Origin: Bacteroidota bacterium
GTDB taxonomy: Bacteria > Bacteroidota > Bacteroidia > Flavobacteriales > Weeksellaceae
Direction of reading: 5' to 3'
Assembly: GCA_023433225.1 (NCBI GenBank)
Contig: JAEZDQ010000176.1
Coordinates: 1 to 32,232 of the forward strand
Length of the DNA: 32,232 bases
The position numbers and the translations under genes are program-made. This document shows, one piece after another, positions 16,862 to 24,228 of the stretch. The notes below the pieces were generated by a model. It did not search any database and was not told the DNA's origin. It worked only from the letters and a program-made list of their open reading frames with translations. Within the stretch, counting starts at the first letter, position 1, and each line of letters opens with the position of its first letter.

Positions 16862-17417
16862 TTATTTTTTCTATTTTATTGTTCTCTACTTTCCAAATAT
16901 TGTTATTAGCATCTTGAAATCTGCTGTTGCCTATATCTTTCATTTTAGATCCATCCTCATTCAGCCAGCCTACTATTTTGGCCGGGGAGCCTATAACTAA
17001 TGCGCGTGAAGGCACACTTTTAGTTACCAATGCCCCGGCTCCGATCATTGCAAACTCTCCTATTTCAACACCCCCTAAAATGACACTCCCGGCCCCTAGT
17101 GATGCGTTGTTTTTTATGGTTGTTTTTTGGAAATCTTGTGGATATTGTTTGGAGCGAGGTGTTCCATCGTTTGTGAAAGTTACATTTGGCCCAATAAATA
17201 CATTGTCTTCTATTCTTAGTCCATCCCATAATTGAACACCGGACTTTACAGTTACCTTATTTCCTATTATTACATCATTTTCAATAAATACATGGCAATT
17301 AATATTACAGTCATTACCAATAATCGCATTTTTCAAAATCACCACAAATTGCCAAATCTGGGTGCCTTCCCCTATGTGCACAGATTGAACGTCAGCTAAA
17401 TTATGTATTGCGGGCAT
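16854..17417 (-). CDS. Sugar N-acetyltransferase, left-handed beta-helix (FdtC/QdtC or WxcM-N-like)
   Basis: A 187 aa protein built of hexapeptide repeats (VHIGEG, AIIGND, VIIGNK, VFIGPN, VILGGVEIGEFAMIGAGALV), giving a trimeric left-handed beta-helix acyltransferase that uses acetyl-CoA. The loop FTNDGTPRSKQYP (81-93) resembles the FTND loop of WxcM and other dTDP-3-aminosugar acetyltransferases. Its place between the transaminase and the ketoisomerase-like cupins supports N-acetylation of dTDP-Fuc3N or dTDP-Qui3N. It overlaps the downstream transaminase by 8 nt and the upstream cupin by 17 nt. Another acyl group is possible. Confidence 0.88.
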   Translation of the reverse strand: MPAIHNLADVQSVHIGEGTQIWQFVVILKNAIIGNDCNINCHVFIENDVIIGNKVTVKSGVQLWDGLRIEDNVFIGPNVTFTNDGTPRSKQYPQDFQKTTIKNNASLGAGSVILGGVEIGEFAMIGAGALVTKSVPSRALVIGSPAKIVGWLNEDGSKMKDIGNSRFQDANNNIWKVENNKIEKIND

Positions 17418-17817
17418 GTAAAAATTCTTTGTAGTTTCTTATATAATCACTTTCAGCGTAGGGATGTGAGGCTAAAACCAAGCATACGGCTCCACTGGAA
17501 AAGTTTATTTCCGCAGCCCATATACCCGGAGGGATGTGTAATCCAATGTTGGGTTTATTTAATAAAACAGTTTGGGTTTCCTTCCCATCGTCTATGACAA
17601 CTTCAAAAGCTCCGCTAGCAGCCACTAAAAACTGATGGCATTCTTTGTGTGCATGCGCTCCTCTTGATTCCCCTCCGGGAATGTCGTATAAATAAAATAT
17701 CCGCTGAACAGCGAACGGGATTGTTCTGTCATTCTCAACAACGCTGATATGCCCTAAACGGTCGCCTATCTTTGGGAGTTCGACTAACCCACAGTCCTTA
17801 ATTTTATTTAGTTCCAT
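17401..17817 (-). CDS. dTDP-4-keto-6-deoxyglucose 3,4-ketoisomerase-like cupin (FdtA/QdtA, WxcM C-terminal type), copy 1
   Basis: A 138 aa single-domain cupin in this reading. It carries FYLYDIPGGESRGAHAHKE (about 41-59), where the Arg and two His of the RG.HAHK motif (R52, H55, H57) match the catalytic cluster of FdtA/QdtA ketoisomerases. It should convert dTDP-4-keto-6-deoxyglucose, the RmlB product, to the 3-keto isomer used by the transaminase. The frame is open to 17856; ATG codons at 17829 and 17817 are both possible, and 17817 gives the family-like N-terminus ahead of LVELPKIGD. It overlaps the upstream cupin by 14 nt. It is the better candidate for the active isomerase because both histidines are present. 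Confidence 0.85.
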   Translation of the reverse strand: MELNKIKDCGLVELPKIGDRLGHISVVENDRTIPFAVQRIFYLYDIPGGESRGAHAHKECHQFLVAASGAFEVVIDDGKETQTVLLNKPNIGLHIPPGIWAAEINFSSGAVCLVLASHPYAESDYIRNYKEFLHARNT

Positions 17818-18211
17818 AGTTGAATTCATTGAAATTACGAATATAATCTTCTTCATCGAAAAAATGACTCACCATATGAAGTGCCAATGCATTGGTAGAG
17901 TGGTTCTCTATGTGTCGCCAAGTTTGGGGCGGCAAATACAGTCCATAATAGGATCTATTTAATTGAAATCTTTGTTGGGTACCTTCTGGAGAGGTAATTA
18001 CAACATCGAAAGAGCCTGACAGCGCGATAATTATTTCTTCTTGCTTTTTAAAGGCATGCCCTCCCCTGATTTGTCCTCCGGGAACATCATAAGTCCAAAA
18101 TACTCTTTTAACTGTAAAGGGAATTTGATGCGGATTTTGTAAAAAAGTCAAATTGCCTCTTTCATCTTCGATTTTTGGAAGGTTAATGATTTTGACTAAA
18201 GAAGAATTCAT
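17804..18211 (-). CDS. FdtA/QdtA-like cupin, copy 2, with His-to-Phe change in the catalytic motif
   Basis: A 135 aa cupin paralogous to copy 1 (shared PGG..RG.HA.K, DYIRN(F/Y).EF tail and LPKI.D opening). The motif is RGGHAFKK (49-56): the second histidine is Phe54, while the Arg and first His remain. It may be a sugar epimerase/isomerase of different chemistry or a partner subunit; tandem pairs of such cupins occur in Bacteroidota loci as I recall. The ATG at 18211 overlaps the rmlA stop (ATGA). The longer open frame to 18292 lies inside rmlA and is rejected. Confidence 0.83.
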   Translation of the reverse strand: MNSSLVKIINLPKIEDERGNLTFLQNPHQIPFTVKRVFWTYDVPGGQIRGGHAFKKQEEIIIALSGSFDVVITSPEGTQQRFQLNRSYYGLYLPPQTWRHIENHSTNALALHMVSHFFDEEDYIRNFNEFNYGTK

Positions 18212-19077
18212 TTCTTTAAATTTTGGAGGTAAGTGTAATAATTCCCCTTTAAACCTTGGATATTCCGGTTTAGTTCGGTTTTGGATATCCAATTTTTATT
18301 CAATGCAATCTCCTCCAAACAAGAAATTTTCAAGCCCTGCCTTTTTTCAATTGCATGTACAAATTGTGTAGCTTCACTAAGGGCTTCGTGTGTTCCTGTA
18401 TCCAGCCATGCGTAACCACGACCCAAAAGCTCAATGGAGAGTTGTTCTCTTTGCAGGTAAACTTGGTTAACGGAAGTGATTTCCAATTCGCCACGGTTGG
18501 ATGGTTTTACGTTTTTTGCAATATCCACAACAGAGTTGGGGTAAAAATAAAGTCCTACTACCGCATAATTGGATTTGGGTTGCTCCGGTTTTTCTTCAAT
18601 GCTTACCACATTTCTTTGCTCATCAAACTCTGCTACACCATATCGTTCCGGATCGACTACATAATACCCAAATACTGTTGCTTTGTTTTCTTGTACTGCA
18701 TTGGAAACGGCTTTTTCCAAAATCTTAGGAAAGCCCTGGCCATAAAATAAATTATCCCCCAGTACCAGACATACATCATCTGTTCCAATGAATTCTTCCC
18801 CAATGATAAAGGCTTGTGCCAACCCGTCAGGTGAAGGTTGTTCCGCATAACTCAACTTGATCCCAAATTGACTCCCGTCGCCTAATAATTTTTGAAATAA
18901 AGGCAAATCGGTCGGGGTAGAAATGACCAATATATCTCTAATATCAGCCAGCATCAAAGTTGATAATGGGTAAAAAATCATCGGTTTATCATGTACCGGT
19001 AAAAGTTGCTTGGATATAACTTGTGTAAGGGGATGCAAACGGGTTCCTGATCCACCTGCAAGGATAATTCCTTTCAT
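18208..19077 (-). CDS. rfbA: Glucose-1-phosphate thymidylyltransferase
   Basis: RmlA/RfbA, 289 aa, normal length. It makes dTDP-glucose from dTTP and glucose-1-phosphate in the cytoplasm. The N-terminal nucleotidyltransferase signature LAGGSGTRLHPLT (about 6-18) is followed by QLLPVHDKPMIFYPLSTLM, which is nearly invariant in the family. LGDNLFYG (D of the metal site), EEKPEQPKSNYAVVGLYFY and LGRGYAWLDTGTHEAL are also present. It starts 3 nt after rmlB and overlaps the second cupin by 4 nt. With rmlB it feeds the dTDP-3-amino sugar branch. No rmlC or rmlD is in the window, so L-rhamnose is not its local product. Confidence 0.97.
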   Translation of the reverse strand: MKGIILAGGSGTRLHPLTQVISKQLLPVHDKPMIFYPLSTLMLADIRDILVISTPTDLPLFQKLLGDGSQFGIKLSYAEQPSPDGLAQAFIIGEEFIGTDDVCLVLGDNLFYGQGFPKILEKAVSNAVQENKATVFGYYVVDPERYGVAEFDEQRNVVSIEEKPEQPKSNYAVVGLYFYPNSVVDIAKNVKPSNRGELEITSVNQVYLQREQLSIELLGRGYAWLDTGTHEALSEATQFVHAIEKRQGLKISCLEEIALNKNWISKTELNRNIQGLKGNYYTYLQNLKK

Positions 19078-19080
19078 AAT

Positions 19081-20127
19081 CTAAGAATATTGGTTTTCAT
19101 AATAATGCTGGTATTCACCACTGGTTACATTTTTCAACCATTCTTGATTTTCTAAATACCAGTCTATTGTTTCAGATAAGCCCTCTTCAAATGTCACTCT
19201 AGGTTTCCAACCTAATTCTTTGCTGATTTTTGAAGCATCTATTGCATAGCGTAAATCATGTCCCGGTCGATCTTTAACAAACGTAATTAGTTTCTCGGAA
19301 GTACCCGGTTCTCTTCCAAGTTTTATATCCATTTGCCTGCACAATTCTTTGACCAAATCAATGTTTTGCCATTCGTTGAAGCCTCCGATATTATAGGTTT
19401 CTCCATTTTCGGCTTGGTGAAAAACCAAATCGATGGCATTGGCATGGTCAATCACATACAACCAATCCCGGGTATATTTTCCATCTCCATATATAGGAAG
19501 CGGTTTATTATTCATAATATTATGAATACAAAGTGGAATCAATTTTTCGGGAAAATGATTGGGGCCATAATTGTTTGAACAATTTGTAATCACTATCGGC
19601 AATCCATAAGTATCTGCATAAGCTCTTATAAAGTGGTCGGAGGAAGCCTTGGATGCAGAATAAGGCGAATGGGGGTCGTATCTAGTGTTTTCGGTAAAAA
19701 AACCGGTTTCTCCTAAAGTTCCATAGACTTCATCTGTAGAAACGTGGTGAAAACGTTTGCCTTCATAATTCCCATTCCATGTCTTTTTTGCCGCATTTAA
19801 TAAATTTACCGTTCCCAAAACATTGGTTTTTACAAACTCCATAGGGGAGTTGATTGAACGGTCAACATGTGATTCCGCCGCTAAATGGATAATGCCGTCC
19901 GGCCGATATTTGTCAAATATTTCCGGAATTAATTTCTCATCCGTAATATCGGCTTTTATGAAAGTATAGTTGGGTTTTGCTTCTATATCCTTTAGATTTT
20001 CCAGGTTACCCGCATAGGTCAGGTCATCTAAATTGACAATGTGGTAATCCGGATAATTATTAATAAACCGACGTACGACATGTGAACCTATAAACCCCGC
20101 ACCCCCTGTAATGATAATAGACTTCAT
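19081..20127 (-). CDS. rfbB: dTDP-glucose 4,6-dehydratase
   Basis: RmlB/RfbB, 348 aa, an extended short-chain dehydrogenase/reductase. GGAGFIGSHV (8-17) binds NAD. HVSTDEVYGTLGE carries the T-D-E catalytic triad element, and YSASKASSDHF carries Tyr-x3-Lys. RYDPHSPY and NCSNNYGPNHFPEKLIP are diagnostic of RmlB. It produces dTDP-4-keto-6-deoxyglucose, the substrate of the ketoisomerase-like cupins just downstream. It lies 12 nt after cysN, which places the sulfate cassette and the dTDP-sugar genes in the same transcript. Confidence 0.97.
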   Translation of the reverse strand: MKSIIITGGAGFIGSHVVRRFINNYPDYHIVNLDDLTYAGNLENLKDIEAKPNYTFIKADITDEKLIPEIFDKYRPDGIIHLAAESHVDRSINSPMEFVKTNVLGTVNLLNAAKKTWNGNYEGKRFHHVSTDEVYGTLGETGFFTENTRYDPHSPYSASKASSDHFIRAYADTYGLPIVITNCSNNYGPNHFPEKLIPLCIHNIMNNKPLPIYGDGKYTRDWLYVIDHANAIDLVFHQAENGETYNIGGFNEWQNIDLVKELCRQMDIKLGREPGTSEKLITFVKDRPGHDLRYAIDASKISKELGWKPRVTFEEGLSETIDWYLENQEWLKNVTSGEYQHYYENQYS

Positions 20128-20139
20128 TTTACTATTTTT

Positions 20140-21405
20140 TTATCCCACAATCATTCCCGCGGCTACTGTTTCATGGGTTGCATCGTCCACCAAAATAACA
20201 CTTCCGGTAATACGGTTTTCTCTATACGGGTCGATCATCAAGGGCTTGGTGGTGCGGATGGTTACCCTTCCTATATCATTCATGTTAAACTCTATGTTTT
20301 CTGAGTTTCTCTCCAAGGTATTGATGTCAATTTTATAAATCACCTCTTTGATGAGTGCCTTTTGTTCATTGTTGGCGTGCATGATGGTATATTTCGCCCG
20401 AGGCTGCGGGGCTTTGTTGTGGAGCCAACATATCATCACATCAAACTCTTGGGCCGGTTCAGGCTGGTTGTTGCTTCTTACAATCATGTCGCCGCGGCTT
20501 ATATCAATATCGTCTTCCAACTGGATGCTGACGGACATGGGCGAAAAGGCTTCTTCCAATGATCCGTCAAAGGTGTCAATCGATTTGATTTTAGAGGTAA
20601 AGCCGGAAGGCAATACCGTCACTTCATCACCTTTGCGGAAAGTTCCGCTGGCAATCCGACCGGCATAGCCCCGGTAATCAATGAATCCTTCGCGCTGGGG
20701 ACGAATCACGGTTTGCACCGGAAAACGGGCATCGATTTTATTGGTGTCACTGCCGATGTAAAGATTTTCGAGTGTATGTAACAAGGGGGCTCCTTGGTAC
20801 CAAGGCATGTTTTCCGAGCGGTTTACGACATTGTCGCCTTTTAAGGCACTGATGGGAATAAACTGTATATCCTTCACGGCGAGTTTGGAAGAAACATTTT
20901 CATAATCTTCCAGAATTTTGTTGTACACTTCTTCCGAATAATCCATGAGATCCATTTTGTTTACACAAACAATCAGGTGGGGGATTTGCAATAAGGAAGC
21001 AATATAAGAATGCCGCTTGGTCTGCTCAATTACACCGTGGCGGGCATCGATCAGAATGATGGACGCATTGGCCGTAGAGGCACCGGTTACCATATTCCGG
21101 GTGTACTGGATATGGCCGGGTGTATCGGCGATGATGAATTTTCTTTTGGGTGTCGTAAAATAACGGTAGGCCACGTCAATGGTAATGCCTTGTTCCCTTT
21201 CTTCTCTCAGTCCATCGGTAAACATCGCCAAGTCCACTGTTTCATGGCCTTTTCTGCGGCTGGTGTTTTCAACCGAAGCCAATTGGTCTTCGAATATGGA
21301 TTTGGAGTCGTATAATAAACGGCCGATCAGTGTACTTTTGCCGTCGTCTACACTTCCTGCGGTTGAGAAACGCAATAATTGATTTTTATCTAAATTTTCT
21401 TCCAT
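20140..21405 (-). CDS. cysN: Sulfate adenylyltransferase subunit 1 (GTPase)
   Basis: CysN, 421 aa, the GTPase subunit of ATP sulfurylase. The translation-factor-like G domain has TAGSVDDGKSTLIGRLLYD (G1, about 15-33), EREQGITIDVAYRYF (G2), DTPGH (G3) and NKMDL (G4), followed by EF-Tu-like beta-barrel domains. With CysD it forms adenosine-5'-phosphosulfate from ATP and sulfate. There is no C-terminal APS-kinase fusion; that activity is the separate cysC upstream. The 90 nt gap to cysD holds an interspersed repeat. In this locus the product feeds PAPS for sulfotransferases; no reductase genes are nearby. Confidence 0.97.
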   Translation of the reverse strand: MEENLDKNQLLRFSTAGSVDDGKSTLIGRLLYDSKSIFEDQLASVENTSRRKGHETVDLAMFTDGLREEREQGITIDVAYRYFTTPKRKFIIADTPGHIQYTRNMVTGASTANASIILIDARHGVIEQTKRHSYIASLLQIPHLIVCVNKMDLMDYSEEVYNKILEDYENVSSKLAVKDIQFIPISALKGDNVVNRSENMPWYQGAPLLHTLENLYIGSDTNKIDARFPVQTVIRPQREGFIDYRGYAGRIASGTFRKGDEVTVLPSGFTSKIKSIDTFDGSLEEAFSPMSVSIQLEDDIDISRGDMIVRSNNQPEPAQEFDVMICWLHNKAPQPRAKYTIMHANNEQKALIKEVIYKIDINTLERNSENIEFNMNDIGRVTIRTTKPLMIDPYRENRITGSVILVDDATHETVAAGMIVG

Positions 21406-21440
21406 GTCTTTTTTTGTTGATTATAATTGGTTAACTATTA

Positions 21441-21475
21441 TCCTTCGACAGACCCTTCGACAGGCTCAGGGTGAC
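21441..21475 (-). repeat. Short interspersed repeat between cysD and cysN
   Basis: On the minus strand the gap carries CCCTGAGCCTGTCGAAGG, followed by a second partial unit CTGTCGAAGG. The same core occurs at 28,047-28,107 in the same orientation relative to transcription. The unit has short inverted ends (CCCT...AGGG) and could fold into a weak hairpin in the intercistronic RNA. The remainder of the 90 nt gap is AT-rich, without a recognisable promoter. Confidence 0.75.
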
Positions 21476-21495
21476 ACTCAGGATAAATTTGGATT

Positions 21496-22401
21496 TTAAA
21501 AATACCCTTGTTTCTTTCGGTCTTCCATTGCGGTTTCCGAGCGCTTGTCATCGGCACGGTTTCCTCTTTCGGTCATTCTCATGGCAGACACTTCCTGCAC
21601 AATTTTCTCCAAGGTATCTGCTTCGGATTCTATACCGCCGGTAATGGTGATGTCACCCAAAGTCCGGAAACGGATTTTTTTGGTAAAAATCTCATCCTGT
21701 TCGTCTAAAACCAAGAATTCGGAATTCGGAATCCAGGCTCCGTCTCTCCAGATTACTTCACGTTCGTGTGCAAAATAAAGGGATGGAATGTCTATATTTT
21801 CTCTTAAGATGTAGTTCCAAACGTCCATTTCGGTCCAGTTACTGATTGGGAAAGCCCGGAAGTGTTCTCCTTGGAAGCATTTTCCGTTTAAGAGGTTCCA
21901 GAGTTCAGGCCGTTGATTTTTTGGGTCCCACTGGCCGAATTCGTCCCGGTGGGAAAAGAATCGCTCTTTGGCTCTTGCCTTTTCTTCGTCTCTTCGCCCG
22001 CCACCGATGGCACAATCCACTTTGTTTTTCTCAATCGCATCTAATAATGTCGTTATCTGCAAAAAGTTTCGGGAAGCATTTTTCCCTTTTTCTTCGGCGA
22101 CTCTTCCATCATCAATAGACTCCTGAACGGAACCCACTAAAAGCTGAACACCCAAGCTTTTGATTAAATCATCCCGGAATTGAATGGTTTCCGGAAAGTT
22201 ATGTCCGGTATCCACATGCATCAATGCAAAAGGAACTTTTGCCGGATGAAATGCTTTTTGGGCCAAATGGGTAACCACGATGGAATCCTTCCCTCCCGAG
22301 AAAAGAATTACCGGATTTTGGAATTGCGCCCAAACTTCCCTGAGGATATAGATGGCTTCGGATTCAAGTTCGTCTAAATAATTCAAATAATACTTATTCA
22401 T
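21496..22401 (-). CDS. cysD: Sulfate adenylyltransferase subunit 2
   Basis: CysD, 301 aa, the catalytic adenylyl-transfer subunit of ATP sulfurylase, of the PP-loop ATPase fold. The PP-loop is ILFSGGKDSIVVTHLA (about 32-47). GGGRRDEEKARAKER and FPISNWTEMDVW are family blocks, and the conserved tail MTERGNRADDKRSETAMEDR ends in KKQGYF. It sits 2 nt after cysC and 90 nt before cysN. Length and all blocks are intact, so it should be functional. Confidence 0.97.
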   Translation of the reverse strand: MNKYYLNYLDELESEAIYILREVWAQFQNPVILFSGGKDSIVVTHLAQKAFHPAKVPFALMHVDTGHNFPETIQFRDDLIKSLGVQLLVGSVQESIDDGRVAEEKGKNASRNFLQITTLLDAIEKNKVDCAIGGGRRDEEKARAKERFFSHRDEFGQWDPKNQRPELWNLLNGKCFQGEHFRAFPISNWTEMDVWNYILRENIDIPSLYFAHEREVIWRDGAWIPNSEFLVLDEQDEIFTKKIRFRTLGDITITGGIESEADTLEKIVQEVSAMRMTERGNRADDKRSETAMEDRKKQGYF

Positions 22402-22403
22402 TC

Positions 22404-23000
22404 TTATGCGTTTTCGATTTTATTGGTTACAAAGGTAATTAGTTTTCTGACAGCATCTTCAATCGATTCATTTTCTGTGTCAATGATGATGTCGGGATTT
22501 TGAGGGGCTTCATAAGGTGCATCGATTCCCGTAAAGTTTTTGATTTCGCCTGCCCTTGCTTTTTTATAGAGCCCTTTTACGTCTCTCCGTTCACATTCGG
22601 CAAGGCTGGTATTTACAAAAATCTCCACAAAATCTTTTTCTCCGATGGTATTTTTGATGAGTTGCCTGTCTTTTACAAGCGGCGAAACAAAAGCGGCGAT
22701 GGTTATGATTCCGGCATCGACAAAGAGTTTTGCCAGTTCCGCAATCCTTCTGAGGTTTTCGTGGCGGTCTTCTTCGGTAAAGCCCAACCCCTTGTTGATA
22801 CCCGATCTGATGTTGTCCCCATCGAGTGAATAGGTTTTGAGTCCGAGGTTAAACAATTCCTGTTCCAAGGCATTTGCGATGGTTGATTTCCCGGAACCTG
22901 AAAGGCCTGTGAACCATAGCACCATGGAATGGTGATTGTATTTTCGGTTCCGGGATTCCCGGGAAACCGCGTAATTGTGAAATACGATGTTATTGCTCAT
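22404..23000 (-). CDS. cysC: Adenylyl-sulfate kinase
   Basis: CysC, 198 aa from the chosen start. It phosphorylates APS at 3' to give PAPS, the sulfate donor. The P-loop is FTGLSGSGKSTIANAL, followed by LDGDNIRSGINKGLGFTEED (substrate binding) and FVSPLVKDR, with FVNTSLAECERRDVKGLYKK near the lid. The frame is open to 23033; ATG at 23000 (MSNNIVFHN) is preferred, because CysC proteins start about 30 residues before the P-loop. It overlaps the DUF2061 gene by 11 nt. A free-standing CysC committed to PAPS fits a sulfation rather than a reduction role. Confidence 0.96.
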   Translation of the reverse strand: MSNNIVFHNYAVSRESRNRKYNHHSMVLWFTGLSGSGKSTIANALEQELFNLGLKTYSLDGDNIRSGINKGLGFTEEDRHENLRRIAELAKLFVDAGIITIAAFVSPLVKDRQLIKNTIGEKDFVEIFVNTSLAECERRDVKGLYKKARAGEIKNFTGIDAPYEAPQNPDIIIDTENESIEDAVRKLITFVTNKIENA

Positions 23001-23433
23001 TTTCTTGGGTTGTTTCTCGTTTGGGCAATCCAAAATTAATTCTGTACCAAGCCCTTTCGTGTAAATAATAAAGCAGCATTTTGGTTAAGACTTCTGCAAA
23101 ACCTACTTTGAGGCCAATCAAGGGGTCACCGGAGATAATCCAAGCCAAGAACATGGTGTCCAAGGTTCCGACAAGCCGCCATGTAACGGTTTTGGCCAAA
23201 TGTCTTTTCCGGCTTTCCAGTACCCGTCCGTCTTTGGACAGGTTTACCTTGAACCAGACTCTTTCATGTAAATAATACAGGAGCATTTTGGTCAAAACCT
23301 CGGCAAATCCAACTTTCACCCCAATCAAGGGATCACCGGAAATAATCCAAGCCAGGAACATGGTATCGATGGTGCCGACAATCCGCCAAGTGATGGCTTT
23401 GGCGATATGCCTTTTGTGGGAATTATCCTTCAT
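22990..23433 (-). CDS. Double DUF2061 membrane protein
   Basis: A 147 aa protein made of two copies of a DUF2061-type unit, at residues 7-63 and 76-132. The copies are 69 residues apart and differ at about 10 of 57 positions by eye, nearly all conservative. Each unit has KRH(I/L)AK..TWR(I/L)VGT, a hydrophobic span around DTMFLAWIISGDPLIG, and a second amphipathic stretch GFAEVLTKMLLYYLHER. This suggests two membrane segments per unit. Function of DUF2061 is unknown; it recurs near sulfate-assimilation genes as I recall. Here it is wedged between cysQ (11 nt overlap) and cysC (11 nt overlap), so a role tied to PAPS metabolism or sulfate entry is a fair guess, not established. Confidence 0.85.
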   Translation of the reverse strand: MKDNSHKRHIAKAITWRIVGTIDTMFLAWIISGDPLIGVKVGFAEVLTKMLLYYLHERVWFKVNLSKDGRVLESRKRHLAKTVTWRLVGTLDTMFLAWIISGDPLIGLKVGFAEVLTKMLLYYLHERAWYRINFGLPKRETTQENEQ

Positions 23434-24220
23434 GGGCTACTATAAAATAAGGGTTCAGCAAATTCTCTTTGTTGTAATTCAGTTCGGTATGGTTGTAAAA
23501 ATCCTTCACGGTACAACCGGCAAATTTGGCTACCGCATGGGCGGCCGCGGTATCCCATTCCATGGTGGGGGCGATGCGGGGGTACACATGTGCGCTTCCT
23601 TCGGCTACCAGACATAGTTTGATGGAACTTCCTTTGCTGATTAATTCAATCTCACCGTGTTTGGTTTTACATTCTTCAATAAAGGCTTCCGTTTCCGGGG
23701 ACATATGTGAGCGGGAGGCAACGATTGTATATACTTCCGGTAAGTTCTCGCCTGTTAACTTTCGGGCATTGTTCATCATTTCCCCTAATTCCGGAAGGCT
23801 TTGGTTTTCAGTAACTATATACTTGTAACTGCCGATTTTGGCTGCGCCAAAATAGAGGATATTCTTTGCCGGGAGGTAAACCACACCGAGGATGGGCAAT
23901 CCTTTTTCGACCAGCGCAATGTTGACGGTAAATTCCCCATTCTTTTTGATGAATTCCTTGGTTCCGTCGATGGGGTCAATCAGCCAATATTTGTCCCAGT
24001 TTTTTCTTTCCTCAAAATCGATTTGTTTGTTTTCCTCACTGATGATTGGGAATGTATTGCTCAGGCGGTTACAAATTAGGGTATTGGAAGCTTTGTCCGC
24101 TTCTGTCAGGGGGCTTTTATCGTCTTTGAATTCTACTGAAAAATCCTGTTCGTAGATTTTCATGATGGCCTTCCCGGCTTCAATGGCGGCTTCAACAGCT
24201 GTTTGTAAAATGTTTGTCAT
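23423..24220 (-). CDS. cysQ: 3'(2'),5'-bisphosphate nucleotidase
   Basis: CysQ, 265 aa, an inositol-monophosphatase-fold phosphatase that hydrolyses PAP, the by-product of every sulfotransferase turnover, to AMP. Metal-binding motifs are SEENK (about 66-70), the diagnostic LIDPIDGTKEFI (80s-90s) and WDTAAAHAV in the C-terminal half. DDKSPLTEADKASN is the N-terminal loop. PAP inhibits sulfotransferases, so its presence in the cassette supports high-flux sulfation. It is 8 nt downstream of wecC and overlaps the DUF2061 gene by 11 nt. Confidence 0.96.
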   Translation of the reverse strand: MTNILQTAVEAAIEAGKAIMKIYEQDFSVEFKDDKSPLTEADKASNTLICNRLSNTFPIISEENKQIDFEERKNWDKYWLIDPIDGTKEFIKKNGEFTVNIALVEKGLPILGVVYLPAKNILYFGAAKIGSYKYIVTENQSLPELGEMMNNARKLTGENLPEVYTIVASRSHMSPETEAFIEECKTKHGEIELISKGSSIKLCLVAEGSAHVYPRIAPTMEWDTAAAHAVAKFAGCTVKDFYNHTELNYNKENLLNPYFIVAHEG

Positions 24221-24228
24221 ATATAGGT

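Noticed and set aside
18212..18292. N-terminal extension of the second cupin
   Set aside because: It lies within the 3' end of rmlA; ATG at 18,211 overlapping the rmlA stop gives the normal cupin start.
18355..18750. 131-codon plus-strand open frame opposite rmlA
   Set aside because: RmlA motifs are intact on the other strand; the plus-strand peptide is low-complexity hydrophobic and unrecognised.
23081..23617. Two similar plus-strand open frames opposite the DUF2061 gene (MVKTSA.PT..PIKGSPE)
   Set aside because: Their likeness is the antisense reflection of the tandem DUF2061 duplication, not an independent repeat gene.
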